Positions 1 to 9,576 of a stretch of 63,515 nt of DNA are shown piece after piece. Source of the DNA: Blautia sp. (GTDB lineage Bacteria; Bacillota; Clostridia; Lachnospirales; Lachnospiraceae); assembly GCA_017463155.1 (NCBI GenBank), contig JAFTPT010000025.1:1-63515 (forward strand). Direction: 5' to 3'. A program made the translations under genes and the position numbers. The notes beneath the pieces were generated by a model. The model had not been told where the DNA came from. It saw only the letters and a list, made by a program, of their open reading frames with translations, and ran no database searches. The first letter of the stretch is position 1, and every line of letters begins with the position of its first letter.

Positions 1-145
1 CCCTGTCCGATGTCAGTACATCTGTGCATGCAAGCATGCCCATCTGTCCTGCCGCCGTCCAGGAGCTTATCTGGCAGAATTTTCGAGAATCGTATGTGTT
101 TCACTGTTCAGTTATCAAGGTTCCTGTCTTTGCGACAGCTTATTT
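1..145 (-). other. Probable transcribed leader of a stable-RNA (rRNA) operon leaving the left edge
   Basis: This is non-coding sequence downstream (leftward) of a very strong promoter at 146-195. On the minus strand it carries a segment of the type CTTGATAACTGAACAGTG (about 100-118), which resembles the antitermination-like segments found in clostridial rRNA leaders and spacers. No open frame with a ribosome site is visible. The rRNA assignment is inference, because the mature RNA lies outside the window. Confidence 0.5.
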
Positions 146-195
146 AGATTAGCACAATCTCAAATGCTTGTCAACAACTTTTTTTAGTTTTTTTC
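146..195 (-). promoter_or_regulatory. Strong sigma-70 promoter with UP-like element, probably an rRNA operon promoter
   Basis: Read on the minus strand there is a perfect -35 TTGACA (174-169), a 17-base spacer and a -10 TAATCT (151-146). Directly upstream of the -35 lie A-tracts (about 175-195), as in an UP element. Perfect -35, ideal spacing and UP element together are typical of rRNA promoters. Transcription runs out of the window to the left. Confidence 0.7.
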
Positions 196-269
196 TGTCT
201 GTTTTGTCTTTGTTTTTCTGCTTTTGTAATAAGCCGTCTGGCTGTGTTCTCATTACATATTTTTGAACA

Positions 270-995
270 TCAAAGGCTCCTCAGCCAGGCCGCTACCTTC
301 GGTGCTGCCTTCGTCACATCGTCATCATAGACTTCGAGCGCGTTCTGACTCACGGCTGCCGTGGTAAACTGCTCCGTATCGGCCAGGGCATTTCCAAATT
401 TGCTGCCACCATGGGTCACAACGGAATACAGAGTCTTTCCGGATAGATCCACTTCCTTCAGGAACGTCTGTACCGGCTGCGGAAGCGTCCACCACCACAA
501 GGGATAGACCAGAATAATGCTGTCATATTCCGTCACATCCGGAAGTGCGCCTTCCAACTCTCTGATCTTTCCGCTCTTCATCTCCTCATCTGCTTCGGCC
601 ACTGTATCATTGTAGCTCGAAGAATAGAGATCTTTTACTCGAATATCATAGATATCAAATCCAGTCGCGTTCGAGACCATCTCCGCAAGAAGCTCACTGT
701 TTCCGACCAGTGATTCCACCTTGCCCGAGGTCTGTGCCCGTTCCGCATCGATCATCAGTGACGCACTGGACACGGCGTCCACGTCAGGTGCAAAATCCGT
801 ATTGCCGACGCGTGTAAAGCATACGATCAGCGCATTCATTCCGCCCATGTCCACAGACTCCGTGCGGGAAACCTCTGACCGGTTTATCCGGACCGGCTGG
901 TAATGCCTGCGGATATACGGCAGTCCGAACACACAGAACAGAGCTGCTGCAACGGCCAGCAGGATCCCGAGGATGATGAAAAGTCTTTTTTTCAA
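270..995 (-). CDS. Membrane-anchored flavodoxin family protein
   Basis: Predicted flavodoxin-fold protein of about 241 residues that would bind FMN and carry electrons at the membrane. One N-terminal hydrophobic segment (about residues 5-22) acts as anchor or uncleaved signal. The flavodoxin core follows: the NALIVCFTRVGNT phosphate-loop region, a central IILVYPLWWWTLPQPV strand-loop, and a C-terminal VTHGGS segment. The most convincing start is TTG at 995, because AAGGAG lies 7 bases upstream; an ATG at 1046 would overlap the preceding gene. The gene follows the AraC regulator within a base and is the last gene of the amylase-AraC-flavodoxin run. Its substrate or partner is unknown. Confidence 0.8.
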   Translation of the reverse strand: MKKRLFIILGILLAVAAALFCVFGLPYIRRHYQPVRINRSEVSRTESVDMGGMNALIVCFTRVGNTDFAPDVDAVSSASLMIDAERAQTSGKVESLVGNSELLAEMVSNATGFDIYDIRVKDLYSSSYNDTVAEADEEMKSGKIRELEGALPDVTEYDSIILVYPLWWWTLPQPVQTFLKEVDLSGKTLYSVVTHGGSKFGNALADTEQFTTAAVSQNALEVYDDDVTKAAPKVAAWLRSL

Positions 996-996
996 A

Positions 997-2100
997 TCAG
1001 TTCTCCTTAACCAGTTCGTTATATACCTCGTCACCCCAGAAAACATGGACGCTGTTCAGCAGGTATGTTTCATCCTTGTACCCGACCGCGTGGCAGATAT
1101 CCGGCAAAGAGACGCCCTTTTCCAAAAGCTCCCTTGCCTTTTCCATGCGCATCACACGGAGATACCGGCCGACGCTCATTCCCGTGGTCTTGCGGAAAAC
1201 AAACCCCAGGAATCCGGGCGCGATCGAGAATTCCCTGGAAAAATCCTCCCTCGTCAGGTCCTCCCCGTAGTGCTCTGAAATGTATTTTTTTATCTCCAGT
1301 ACTTTTTCTGTGGAGGCTTCCACCGATTTGTTCAGGAAGGCTTCATACTGGCGGATATTTTCCTCTGTGACGGCCAGGATCTGATCCATCTTCTCACAAT
1401 GATACAATCTCTCGATCTCTTCCCCTGGAGTCCGGAGCCCGACAAATTCATTCTCGGAATAAAGTTCCTGTATGACATTCGAAAAAACGAATTTTACATA
1501 CATCGCCGAGAACCGGGACATCTCCTCATACTTCTGGGTCAGGCAGTGATAGTGATACCACAGACGGCTCATGTCCTTACGGCTGATATCCTCCGAGATC
1601 CGCTGGACAAAATAGGAATCGAGCGTCTCCGTATTCAGCTTCAGTTCCGCTTCCGGGTTGGAAATATAGACATGCTCATCCGGGTGATAGTATTTCTCGT
1701 CGATCAGCTGCTCCAGCTGGCGCATGGCCGCGGGAAGGGTCTCCCAGGATTCGATCGGATCGCTCACCGCAAAATGAAGGCGTTCGGTATACAGACGCTT
1801 CAGGTATACATAGATATGGTTGGCGATCAGTTTGTAGTCGACTCCTTCATCTTTAAAAAGAAGAAGGGACTGGTGGATATTGATATTCAGATAATCAAAT
1901 TCTTTTGGAAGCACCTTACGGATCTCTTCTTTGAATTCGCTGCTCTTTTTATCCATGACAGGCTGATACACGTCGAGAAGGATCGCCGAGTGCCAGCATT
2001 CCCCGAATTCATCGCGAAGCGCAGCTGAAAGCTCTTCGGGAGAATCTCCTTCGCCGGAGAACAGGTATTTCTGAAGAAGATACTCTTTCTGATAGTCCAT
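997..2100 (-). CDS. AraC-family transcriptional regulator (YesN-like, no receiver domain)
   Basis: A 367-residue regulator with a long N-terminal sensing region and a C-terminal helix-turn-helix domain (about residues 265-350; EIKKYISEHYGEDLTREDF, then SVGRYLRVMRMEKARELL and ICHAVGYKDETYL). The central region resembles that of YesN-like regulators, but no CheY-type receiver precedes it. The second HTH ends abnormally: after GYKDETYL the usual F-K-x-x-x-G-x-S-P-x-x-Y-R pattern is missing and the chain ends in 22 atypical residues, so a frameshift near 1030-1060 is possible. It sits 18 bases downstream of the GH13 gene, so it may regulate carbohydrate use. The target is inferred from position only. 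Confidence 0.8.
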   Translation of the reverse strand: MDYQKEYLLQKYLFSGEGDSPEELSAALRDEFGECWHSAILLDVYQPVMDKKSSEFKEEIRKVLPKEFDYLNINIHQSLLLFKDEGVDYKLIANHIYVYLKRLYTERLHFAVSDPIESWETLPAAMRQLEQLIDEKYYHPDEHVYISNPEAELKLNTETLDSYFVQRISEDISRKDMSRLWYHYHCLTQKYEEMSRFSAMYVKFVFSNVIQELYSENEFVGLRTPGEEIERLYHCEKMDQILAVTEENIRQYEAFLNKSVEASTEKVLEIKKYISEHYGEDLTREDFSREFSIAPGFLGFVFRKTTGMSVGRYLRVMRMEKARELLEKGVSLPDICHAVGYKDETYLLNSVHVFWGDEVYNELVKEN

Positions 2101-2118
2101 AGATATTCCTTTCCCGGA

Positions 2119-4224
2119 TCAGTTCTCCTCATGGTACAGGATCATGATCCCGAACGCGGGCATGGTAAATGAAGCCAGCCCTCCTTTGGCCGTATAATAG
2201 GCCGTTTCCTCTGTAAACCGCCTGCTGTCCGAGAGCATGATCCGCTCCAGCAGCGCGTCGGTATTCCTGCTGATCCCGGCTTTCCAGACGCCGATCTCCA
2301 CTTCCCGTTCCGTATCCTGGTTGTTAATGATCACGATCAGCTGCTCATCATAACTGAATCTGGCATACGCAAGGCCCTGATAATCATTCCACAGGAAAAC
2401 AAGCGACCCGCTGCTGATGATCCCGAACCTTTTGTGGATGCGTATCATCGCCTTGTGGAAATCCAGCATCTGCAGATCCTCCCGGCCCCAGGGGAACGTA
2501 CGCCGGTTGTCGGGATCCGTGAATCCGCAAAGACCGGCTTCGTCTCCGTAGTAGACCGTCGGGCAGCCCGGCCAGGTCATCTGAACGGCCACAGCTTCAC
2601 GCATGACGGCTGGATTGATCTCCTCCGATGCCGCCTGTGCTCCAAGCGATGCGACCCTTCCCACTTTGTGGTTGGTCCTTGTCAGAAACCTCGAATGATC
2701 GTGGTTTGACAGTTCATTCATCGCCGTGTAAAGCGCCTGCATATGCAGTGTCTGCATGTTCTGCCGCATGGCGCTGATAAAGGCCTCGCTGTTTCCGAAA
2801 AGATCCTCCCTGAATTCATCGGAATGCTTTTCCATCCCGGTGAGAAACCAGGTCAGCGGTTCCATGAACGCGTCATAGTTCATGACCGTGTCCCATTCGT
2901 CGCCGTGAAGCCAGCTCTCGGGGTTGCCATAATGCTCTGCAAGGATCACCGTGTCCGGATTGGCATTTCTGACAGCCCTGCGGAAGTCCTTCCAGAATTT
3001 GTGGTTGAACTGCTCGCTGTGTCCAAGATCGGCCGCTACATCGAGCCGCCATCCGTCAATATTATACGGCGGGGAGACCCATTTCCGTCCGATGTTGAGA
3101 ACATGGCGGTAAAGAGCCATGGAATCCTCATAGTTCAGTTTCGGCAGTGTGTTATGCCCCCACCAGCCGTCGTAGGTCGCATTGTAAGGCCATGCATATT
3201 CATTTTCAAACCGGAAATAATTCCGATAGGGACTTTCCGCGGAGACATACGCCCCGGCAGGGTACCCCTCCCGGTTTTCGTAGATTCGCTCCCTGTCCAT
3301 CCACTTGTTAAATGAACCGCAATGGTTGAATACGCCGTCAAGAATGATCTTCATCCCTCTTCGGTGGATCTCCTCCACGAGGCGGACAAAGAGTTCGTTG
3401 CTGGCTTCCAGGTTCCTTGGGTCTGTTACCCTGGCAATATATTTGTACGCATGGGTATTATCCTGGTCCCCGTCCTGAAGAAGCCGGTCATCATCAGCCA
3501 CGATCTTCCCGAAATGCGGGTCCACAGCCTCGTAGTCCTGGCAATCATATTTGTGGTTGCTGGGCGAAACAAAGATCGGATTCAGATACAGGACTTCTAC
3601 CCCCAGTTCCTGCAGATAATCAAGCTTGTTCATGATCCCCTGCAGGTCACCGCCGTAGAATTCCCTGATATCGACCTCGGCCGGCGTCGCGTTCCAGTCC
3701 TGCACGCGCGTGCTCCAGCCCTCGATATACGCATATTCTCCCGTCTCGACATCGTTCGTCGGATCTCCGTTGCAGAACCTGTCCGGAAAGATCTGGTACA
3801 TGACCTTTCCCCTGAACCACTCCGGAGTATCAAAATCAGGATAGATGACAAAATCCATCCTCGGGTCTCTCTCGCCCGCAAAGCCGGCTGCCTGGTAATA
3901 ATACGTGTTCCAGCCGAACATGATCTCAAAATAATAGGAAACCGGGTTCTCCCCGATGGTCAGTACCGCTTCGTAATAATCGAACCCGTTCCGGCTCATG
4001 ACCACCTTCATGGGATATCGCTCCCTGTCTGCCACAAGCATAGCCCCGTCGATGTTATTTCGGGCTGTCCGGATCCGGATATGCACTTCATCACCTGACT
4101 TTGGCGTCACCGGGCTACGGAAATACTCGGATCCGTCGCTGTAGATGGCAGAACGGTTGAGGATCGGACGCATGTTCAGCATGTACTGCATCTTTCTGTT
4201 GGCGATCGTTCTTTCGAAATCCAT
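2119..4224 (-). CDS. GH13 alpha-amylase/neopullulanase family glycosidase
   Basis: A 701-residue enzyme expected to hydrolyse alpha-glucans or maltodextrins. The first ~130 residues look like a CBM34-type N-domain, as in neopullulanase and cyclomaltodextrinase. The (beta/alpha)8 barrel carries the GH13 motifs in order: DGVFNHCG (region I), GWRLDVAAD with the nucleophile Asp (II), ILAEHYG with the acid Glu (III) and ELSNHDHSRFL with the transition-state Asp (IV). There is no signal peptide, so it is probably cytoplasmic and acts on imported oligosaccharides. It has its own promoter and is followed by the AraC regulator and flavodoxin genes. Exact linkage preference cannot be read from the sequence. 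Confidence 0.92.
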   Translation of the reverse strand: MDFERTIANRKMQYMLNMRPILNRSAIYSDGSEYFRSPVTPKSGDEVHIRIRTARNNIDGAMLVADRERYPMKVVMSRNGFDYYEAVLTIGENPVSYYFEIMFGWNTYYYQAAGFAGERDPRMDFVIYPDFDTPEWFRGKVMYQIFPDRFCNGDPTNDVETGEYAYIEGWSTRVQDWNATPAEVDIREFYGGDLQGIMNKLDYLQELGVEVLYLNPIFVSPSNHKYDCQDYEAVDPHFGKIVADDDRLLQDGDQDNTHAYKYIARVTDPRNLEASNELFVRLVEEIHRRGMKIILDGVFNHCGSFNKWMDRERIYENREGYPAGAYVSAESPYRNYFRFENEYAWPYNATYDGWWGHNTLPKLNYEDSMALYRHVLNIGRKWVSPPYNIDGWRLDVAADLGHSEQFNHKFWKDFRRAVRNANPDTVILAEHYGNPESWLHGDEWDTVMNYDAFMEPLTWFLTGMEKHSDEFREDLFGNSEAFISAMRQNMQTLHMQALYTAMNELSNHDHSRFLTRTNHKVGRVASLGAQAASEEINPAVMREAVAVQMTWPGCPTVYYGDEAGLCGFTDPDNRRTFPWGREDLQMLDFHKAMIRIHKRFGIISSGSLVFLWNDYQGLAYARFSYDEQLIVIINNQDTEREVEIGVWKAGISRNTDALLERIMLSDSRRFTEETAYYTAKGGLASFTMPAFGIMILYHEEN

Positions 4225-4259
4225 ATCTGACCTGCTTTCTGTCTGTTATGTATCTTTTT

Positions 4260-4288
4260 ATTTTATCTTAAATTACCGGAATTGGCAA
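4260..4288 (-). promoter_or_regulatory. Promoter of the GH13-AraC-flavodoxin run
   Basis: Minus-strand -35 TTGCCA (4288-4283), 17-base spacer, -10 TAAAAT (4265-4260), about 35 bases upstream of the GH13 start. Confidence 0.65.
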
Positions 4289-4310
4289 CAACCTAAAAAT
4301 ACCGGCACAG

Positions 4311-4340
4311 AAAAAAGGCGGCCTGGAGAGCCGCCTTTTT
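4311..4340. terminator. Rho-independent terminator downstream of ftsH
   Basis: GGCGGC and GCCGCC (4317-4322 and 4330-4335) form a GC-rich stem, flanked by an A-run on the left and a T-run on the right, so it can act in either direction. It closes the leftward divIC-tilS-hpt-ftsH run. The interval 4342-4474 holds no gene; see findings for its complementary segments. Confidence 0.8.
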
Positions 4341-4474
4341 CCAAGAAGGTACTACTTCTTAATGGGGTGTAGCAACAATTTCATAAAGAAATCGGGTACA
4401 TATATATAATACCACACTGCGCCCCTTAACGCTACACAAAGTTCACAAAATTAGTCTTTCATTTTTGTGCACTA

Positions 4475-6313
<1,839 letters not shown>

Positions 6314-6328
6314 TTGCTACGGCTCCTT

Positions 6329-6859
6329 TCACTCCTCCGAGAACTCTACCACTCCTATATAGGGCAGGTTCCGGTATCTCTGTGCATAATCCAGACCATA
6401 CCCTACCACGAACTCATCGGGGATCTCAAAGCAGGTGTAGTCCACCTTCACATCCACGACCCTTCGCGATGGTTTGTCGAGCAGCGTACAAAGCTGTACG
6501 GAGGCCGGATTCCTGTCACGGATGATCTGCAGCAGATAGCTCAGCGTCCTGCCCGAGTCAATGATATCCTCGACCACAAGTACATCTTTCCCCTCCAGAG
6601 GCTGATCCAGATCCTTCACGATCCTGACCACACCGCTGGATTTCGTGTCGTCTCCGTAGCTGGAAACCGACATAAAGTCCAATGATACGGGAACACGGAT
6701 CCGCTTGGCCAGCTCACACATAAAGAACACACCGCCCTTGAGGACGCCGATCATATGGATCTGCCTTCCCTCATAGCTTTTGTTGATCTGCTCTGCGATC
6801 TCCTGGATCCTGGCATCCACCTGCTCCTCCGGAATCATTACCCTGATATTCTCTTTCAT
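6329..6859 (-). CDS. hpt: Hypoxanthine phosphoribosyltransferase
   Basis: Purine salvage enzyme converting hypoxanthine or guanine plus PRPP to IMP or GMP; about 176 residues and cytoplasmic. The PRPP-binding signature VLVVEDIIDSGRTL is intact, as is the flexible-loop region containing MSVSSYGD. It sits between tilS and ftsH, a conserved neighbourhood in Firmicutes. Two in-frame ATG codons compete for the start, at 6871 and 6859. The second is preferred because the first lies only one base after the GAAAGG element, although spacing to the second is long. Confidence 0.95.
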   Translation of the reverse strand: MKENIRVMIPEEQVDARIQEIAEQINKSYEGRQIHMIGVLKGGVFFMCELAKRIRVPVSLDFMSVSSYGDDTKSSGVVRIVKDLDQPLEGKDVLVVEDIIDSGRTLSYLLQIIRDRNPASVQLCTLLDKPSRRVVDVKVDYTCFEIPDEFVVGYGLDYAQRYRNLPYIGVVEFSEE

Positions 6860-6885
6860 ATGCCCGTGCATTCCTTTCTCGTGTA

Positions 6886-8301
6886 TTATTCTCCGAAGCT
6901 GATCTCAAGGACCCTCCGGGTTGCTGCATTGATCCTTCCGGTCAGTCCGAGCCGTCCGCCGGCGATCCACAGGACCTCGTCCCCGGATGCCAGGACCGGT
7001 ATCGTATCACGGAAACGCCTCGGGATCTTATCGTCGATCATGACTCTGGACAGGCTTTTCTGCCTTCCGTCCGCAGAGATCACCATATGATCGTCCGCTC
7101 TCCGGCATCTGATCTCAAGACTGTTTTCTATTGTATCATAATCCAGCCATTTCGTGTACCTTTTTTCGACAATCTTCTGTCCCTGGTACGGAAACAGGCG
7201 GAAATGCCATTCTCCGATGGTCATTTGTCCTGCCGTGAGCAGTTCTTCCTTCCGGAAGCGGGCCATGAAAGGCTCCGGCTCCATTCGATCCTTCTCCCCG
7301 GATATCTCCGTTCTCCAAAGACGAATGCCTTCGTAAACCCGTTCGGCCCGGAGTCCGTAGGGAAGGTCCGCAAAGCGTCCGGGCTGGTTCTTAAGAAGCT
7401 TCCGGATCTCGTCCACATGCCTTCTCGTAAAGTCCTGCTGCCGGCCGCTCAGTTCCTTCATGGCCAGCATGAGTGCCGAGGACTGCTCCGCAGGATCCGC
7501 GGTCGTAAAAGCCTCTCCGAGAAGGAACCCGTCGTCCTCTCTCCCGCAGGATTCCAGAACCATCCTGCCCCTGCGCAGAAGAAAATCCGAAGCCTCCGAA
7601 AGGATGCCGGAGGTCTCGGCGATATGCTCCACAGCCCGGGCATTGACCGAACGGCAGTAGACAGGGATCAGCTGATGGCGGATCCTGTTGCGTGTGTAGT
7701 CGTCCGATCCGTTTGTGCTGTCTGTGACAAACGAAAGGCCGCAGTCACGCTGGTATTCGGCCAGCTCGTCTCTCGTGAACTTCAGGACCGGGCGGATCAC
7801 ATCTCCATCCACGGAGCGCATGGAACAAAGCCCCTGAAGCCCCGTACCTCTTCCCAGGTGATGAAGCACCGTCTCGGCCAGATCGTTCCGGTTATGTGCA
7901 AGGGCGGTATGATATCCGGTCCCGGGCTTTTGAATACGCTGCTTTTCTTCCTCAAAAGCCTGCTTCCGCACGTTTCTCCCTGCCTCCTCAAGACCGATGC
8001 CCTCCCGCGCAGCGATCTCCGGAACAGAAAAACGCCGGATCCTGCAGGGGATCTGCCAGGCTTCGCACAGCTTCCTGACAAACGTCTCGTCATCTTCCGC
8101 TTCCCGGCCCCGGATCCCGTGATTGACATGGAGTACGGACAAGGTGAACCCGAGCCGGACACTGAGGCCCTGCAGCATATGCAGCATGACAACCGAATCC
8201 AGTCCGCCGGAAACGCCTGCCGTAACATGATCCCCTCTGCGGATCATCTCATATTCTTCTATATCCCTGTACATCCGTTCCCGGAGGCTCTCTCCCTCCA
8301 T
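6886..8301 (-). CDS. tilS: tRNA(Ile)-lysidine synthase TilS
   Basis: Enzyme that ligates lysine onto C34 of tRNA-Ile(CAU), changing it to read AUA; essential in most bacteria. The N-terminal ATP-pyrophosphatase loop is SGGLDSVVML, followed by HVNHGIRG and HNRNDLAETV motifs typical of the family. The C-terminal third contains the substrate-binding and TilS C-domain region. Length is about 471 residues, normal for full-length TilS. The start is set at ATG 8301 because AAGGAG lies 5-6 bases upstream. It lies between divIC and hpt. Confidence 0.95.
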   Translation of the reverse strand: MEGESLRERMYRDIEEYEMIRRGDHVTAGVSGGLDSVVMLHMLQGLSVRLGFTLSVLHVNHGIRGREAEDDETFVRKLCEAWQIPCRIRRFSVPEIAAREGIGLEEAGRNVRKQAFEEEKQRIQKPGTGYHTALAHNRNDLAETVLHHLGRGTGLQGLCSMRSVDGDVIRPVLKFTRDELAEYQRDCGLSFVTDSTNGSDDYTRNRIRHQLIPVYCRSVNARAVEHIAETSGILSEASDFLLRRGRMVLESCGREDDGFLLGEAFTTADPAEQSSALMLAMKELSGRQQDFTRRHVDEIRKLLKNQPGRFADLPYGLRAERVYEGIRLWRTEISGEKDRMEPEPFMARFRKEELLTAGQMTIGEWHFRLFPYQGQKIVEKRYTKWLDYDTIENSLEIRCRRADDHMVISADGRQKSLSRVMIDDKIPRRFRDTIPVLASGDEVLWIAGGRLGLTGRINAATRRVLEISFGE

Positions 8302-8323
8302 TTTATCTCCTTTGTACAAACAA

Positions 8324-8360
8324 GCCATGCCCCGCGCTCTTTCGAAAGCGAAGGCATGGC
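8324..8360 (-). terminator. Inverted repeat between divIC and tilS, weak terminator or processing hairpin
   Basis: GCCATGCC at 8324-8331 is complementary to GGCATGGC at 8353-8360, and TTCGC/GCGAA-type pairing continues inside. On the minus strand the stem is followed by TTGTTTG rather than a long T-run, so termination would be partial. It may tune tilS expression relative to divIC. Confidence 0.4.
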
Positions 8361-8370
8361 CTGGACTTTG

Positions 8371-8694
8371 CTATTGTATGGTTTTCTGTTCCTGGAAAAC
8401 GATCTCATTTTCTTTGACAAGACCGAGCCTGTTCCGCGCGATCTCCTCTGCATACTGGTCGGTATTCATATACTTTTTGAGGTTGTCGATCTCCTCGGTA
8501 CGGGCGATCTCTTCCTCGATGCGCTCCTCAAGTGTCTCCGCCTTGTTGTTATACAGTGTAAGCCGGTTTTCGAGCCTCCGGCTCTGCATCGCAGAAATAC
8601 CAAGCAGCATAAGAACGACCAGCGCTATGGCAAGCATACCGAGACGGTTGTAATTCAGCGCCCGCTTCTTGTTGGTGCGTTTTGCTTTCTTCAA
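8371..8694 (-). CDS. divIC: Septum formation initiator family protein (DivIC/FtsB-like)
   Basis: A 107-residue bitopic membrane protein expected to act in the divisome with FtsL and DivIB. It has a short basic cytoplasmic tail (KKAKRTNKKRALNYN), one membrane helix (about residues 18-36) and an extracytoplasmic coiled coil (residues about 40-75, many E/L/K heptads), then the conserved NTDQYAEEIARNRLGLV segment that marks the FtsB/DivIC family. The start is TTG. It lies upstream of tilS, the conserved order in Firmicutes. Whether it is DivIC or a paralogue cannot be settled from sequence alone. Confidence 0.88.
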   Translation of the reverse strand: MKKAKRTNKKRALNYNRLGMLAIALVVLMLLGISAMQSRRLENRLTLYNNKAETLEERIEEEIARTEEIDNLKKYMNTDQYAEEIARNRLGLVKENEIVFQEQKTIQ

Positions 8695-8831
8695 TTTGTT
8701 TACCCCTCATACCCCTGTTCTTGTAAATCATCTATCTCCCCAGATTGATTTACATAAGAATTGTACACCCGCTCTCGGGAAATGGCAACAGTTTTCTGCG
8801 ATTTTGTCATTTTGTCATTGACAGGTTTGTT

Positions 8832-9071
8832 TTACAGACACCTGTACAGTGATTCCGTCTCTTCCTTTCGAACGGTCTCCTTGACGTCGAGGACCTCGAC
8901 CCGGACATTCCGGCTGCCGAACTGGATCTCGATGATATCCCCCGGCTTCACCTGCACCGAGGCCTTGGCCGGCCTGTCATTCACCATGACGCGCCCGGCG
9001 TCACAGGCTTCATTGGCGACCGTCCGTCTTTTGATCAGTCTTGTGATCTTCAGATATTTATCAAGCCGCAT
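8832..9071 (-). CDS. rqcP: S4-domain RNA-binding protein, RqcP-like
   Basis: A 79-residue protein made almost entirely of one S4 domain (MRLDKYLKITRLIKRRTVAN at the N-terminus, then GRVMVNDRPAKASVQVKPGD). Proteins of this size and type (RqcP, formerly YlmH/YabO-like or Hsp15-like) bind tRNA-ribosome complexes in the 50S quality-control pathway and assist RqcH in alanine tailing. A good AAGGAG site precedes the ATG. It lies between the HU gene and divIC, like yabO between hup and the divIC region of Bacillus. Confidence 0.85.
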   Translation of the reverse strand: MRLDKYLKITRLIKRRTVANEACDAGRVMVNDRPAKASVQVKPGDIIEIQFGSRNVRVEVLDVKETVRKEETESLYRCL

Positions 9072-9083
9072 GTGCTGCTCCTT

Positions 9084-9118
9084 TTTTTAAAAAAGAAGGG
9101 GAAACTTTCGTTTCCCCC
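9084..9118 (-). terminator. Terminator of the HU gene
   Basis: GGGGAAAC (9098-9105) pairs with GTTTCCCC (9110-9117). On the minus strand the stem is followed by a T-rich tract (9096-9084), directly ahead of the rqcP ribosome site. Some read-through would supply rqcP. Confidence 0.8.
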
Positions 9119-9128
9119 GTGAAATCAT

Positions 9129-9404
9129 TTATGCATTTACGCTGTCCTTCAGAGCCTTGCCGGCTTTGAACTTCGGAGCCTTGGAAGCTTTGATCTTCAT
9201 GGTAGCGCCGGTCTGCGGATTTCTGCCTTCTCTTGCTGCTCTCTCGGATACTTCGAAAGTACCGAAGCCAACCAGCTGAACCTTACCGCCGTCTTTAAGC
9301 TCTTTGGAAACGACATCAACGAAAGATTTAAGAACTGCTTCAACATCCTTTTTGGAAAGCTTGGTTTCTTTTGCCATTGCTTCAACTAATTCGGTTTTAT
9401 TCAT
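9129..9404 (-). CDS. hup: HU-family DNA-binding protein
   Basis: A 91-residue histone-like nucleoid protein that bends DNA as a dimer. The fold is readable in full: MNKTELVEAMAKETKLSKKD helices, GKVQLVGFGTFEVSERAAR, and the DNA-arm signature GRNPQTGATMKI ending in the basic KAPKFKAGKALKD tail. The start is ATG 9404, preceded by GGAGGAG. It has its own consensus promoter and its own terminator, as expected for an abundant protein. Confidence 0.97.
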   Translation of the reverse strand: MNKTELVEAMAKETKLSKKDVEAVLKSFVDVVSKELKDGGKVQLVGFGTFEVSERAAREGRNPQTGATMKIKASKAPKFKAGKALKDSVNA

Positions 9405-9482
9405 TTTGTTTCTCCTCCAAAAAATATACTGACGATGCCGAAAGCCCGCAAAACAGGGCGCTTTCAAGCACTATACCTCTAC

Positions 9483-9511
9483 TTTATATAACATTCGGCA
9501 GGTCTTGTCAA
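9483..9511 (-). promoter_or_regulatory. Promoter of the HU gene
   Basis: Minus-strand -35 TTGACA (9511-9506), 17-base spacer, -10 TATAAA (9488-9483). It is one of the best matches to consensus in the window, which fits a highly expressed nucleoid protein. Confidence 0.8.
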
Positions 9512-9576
9512 GCCCTTTTCATCGCATGTCAGGGTGCCTGCGGATCAATTGGCTTCTGCCGCCCGGAAGCAAGCGT

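Noticed and set aside
7087-8748. A 553-codon plus-strand frame opposite tilS and divIC
   Set aside because: Antisense to conserved genes, and its translation shows no domain.
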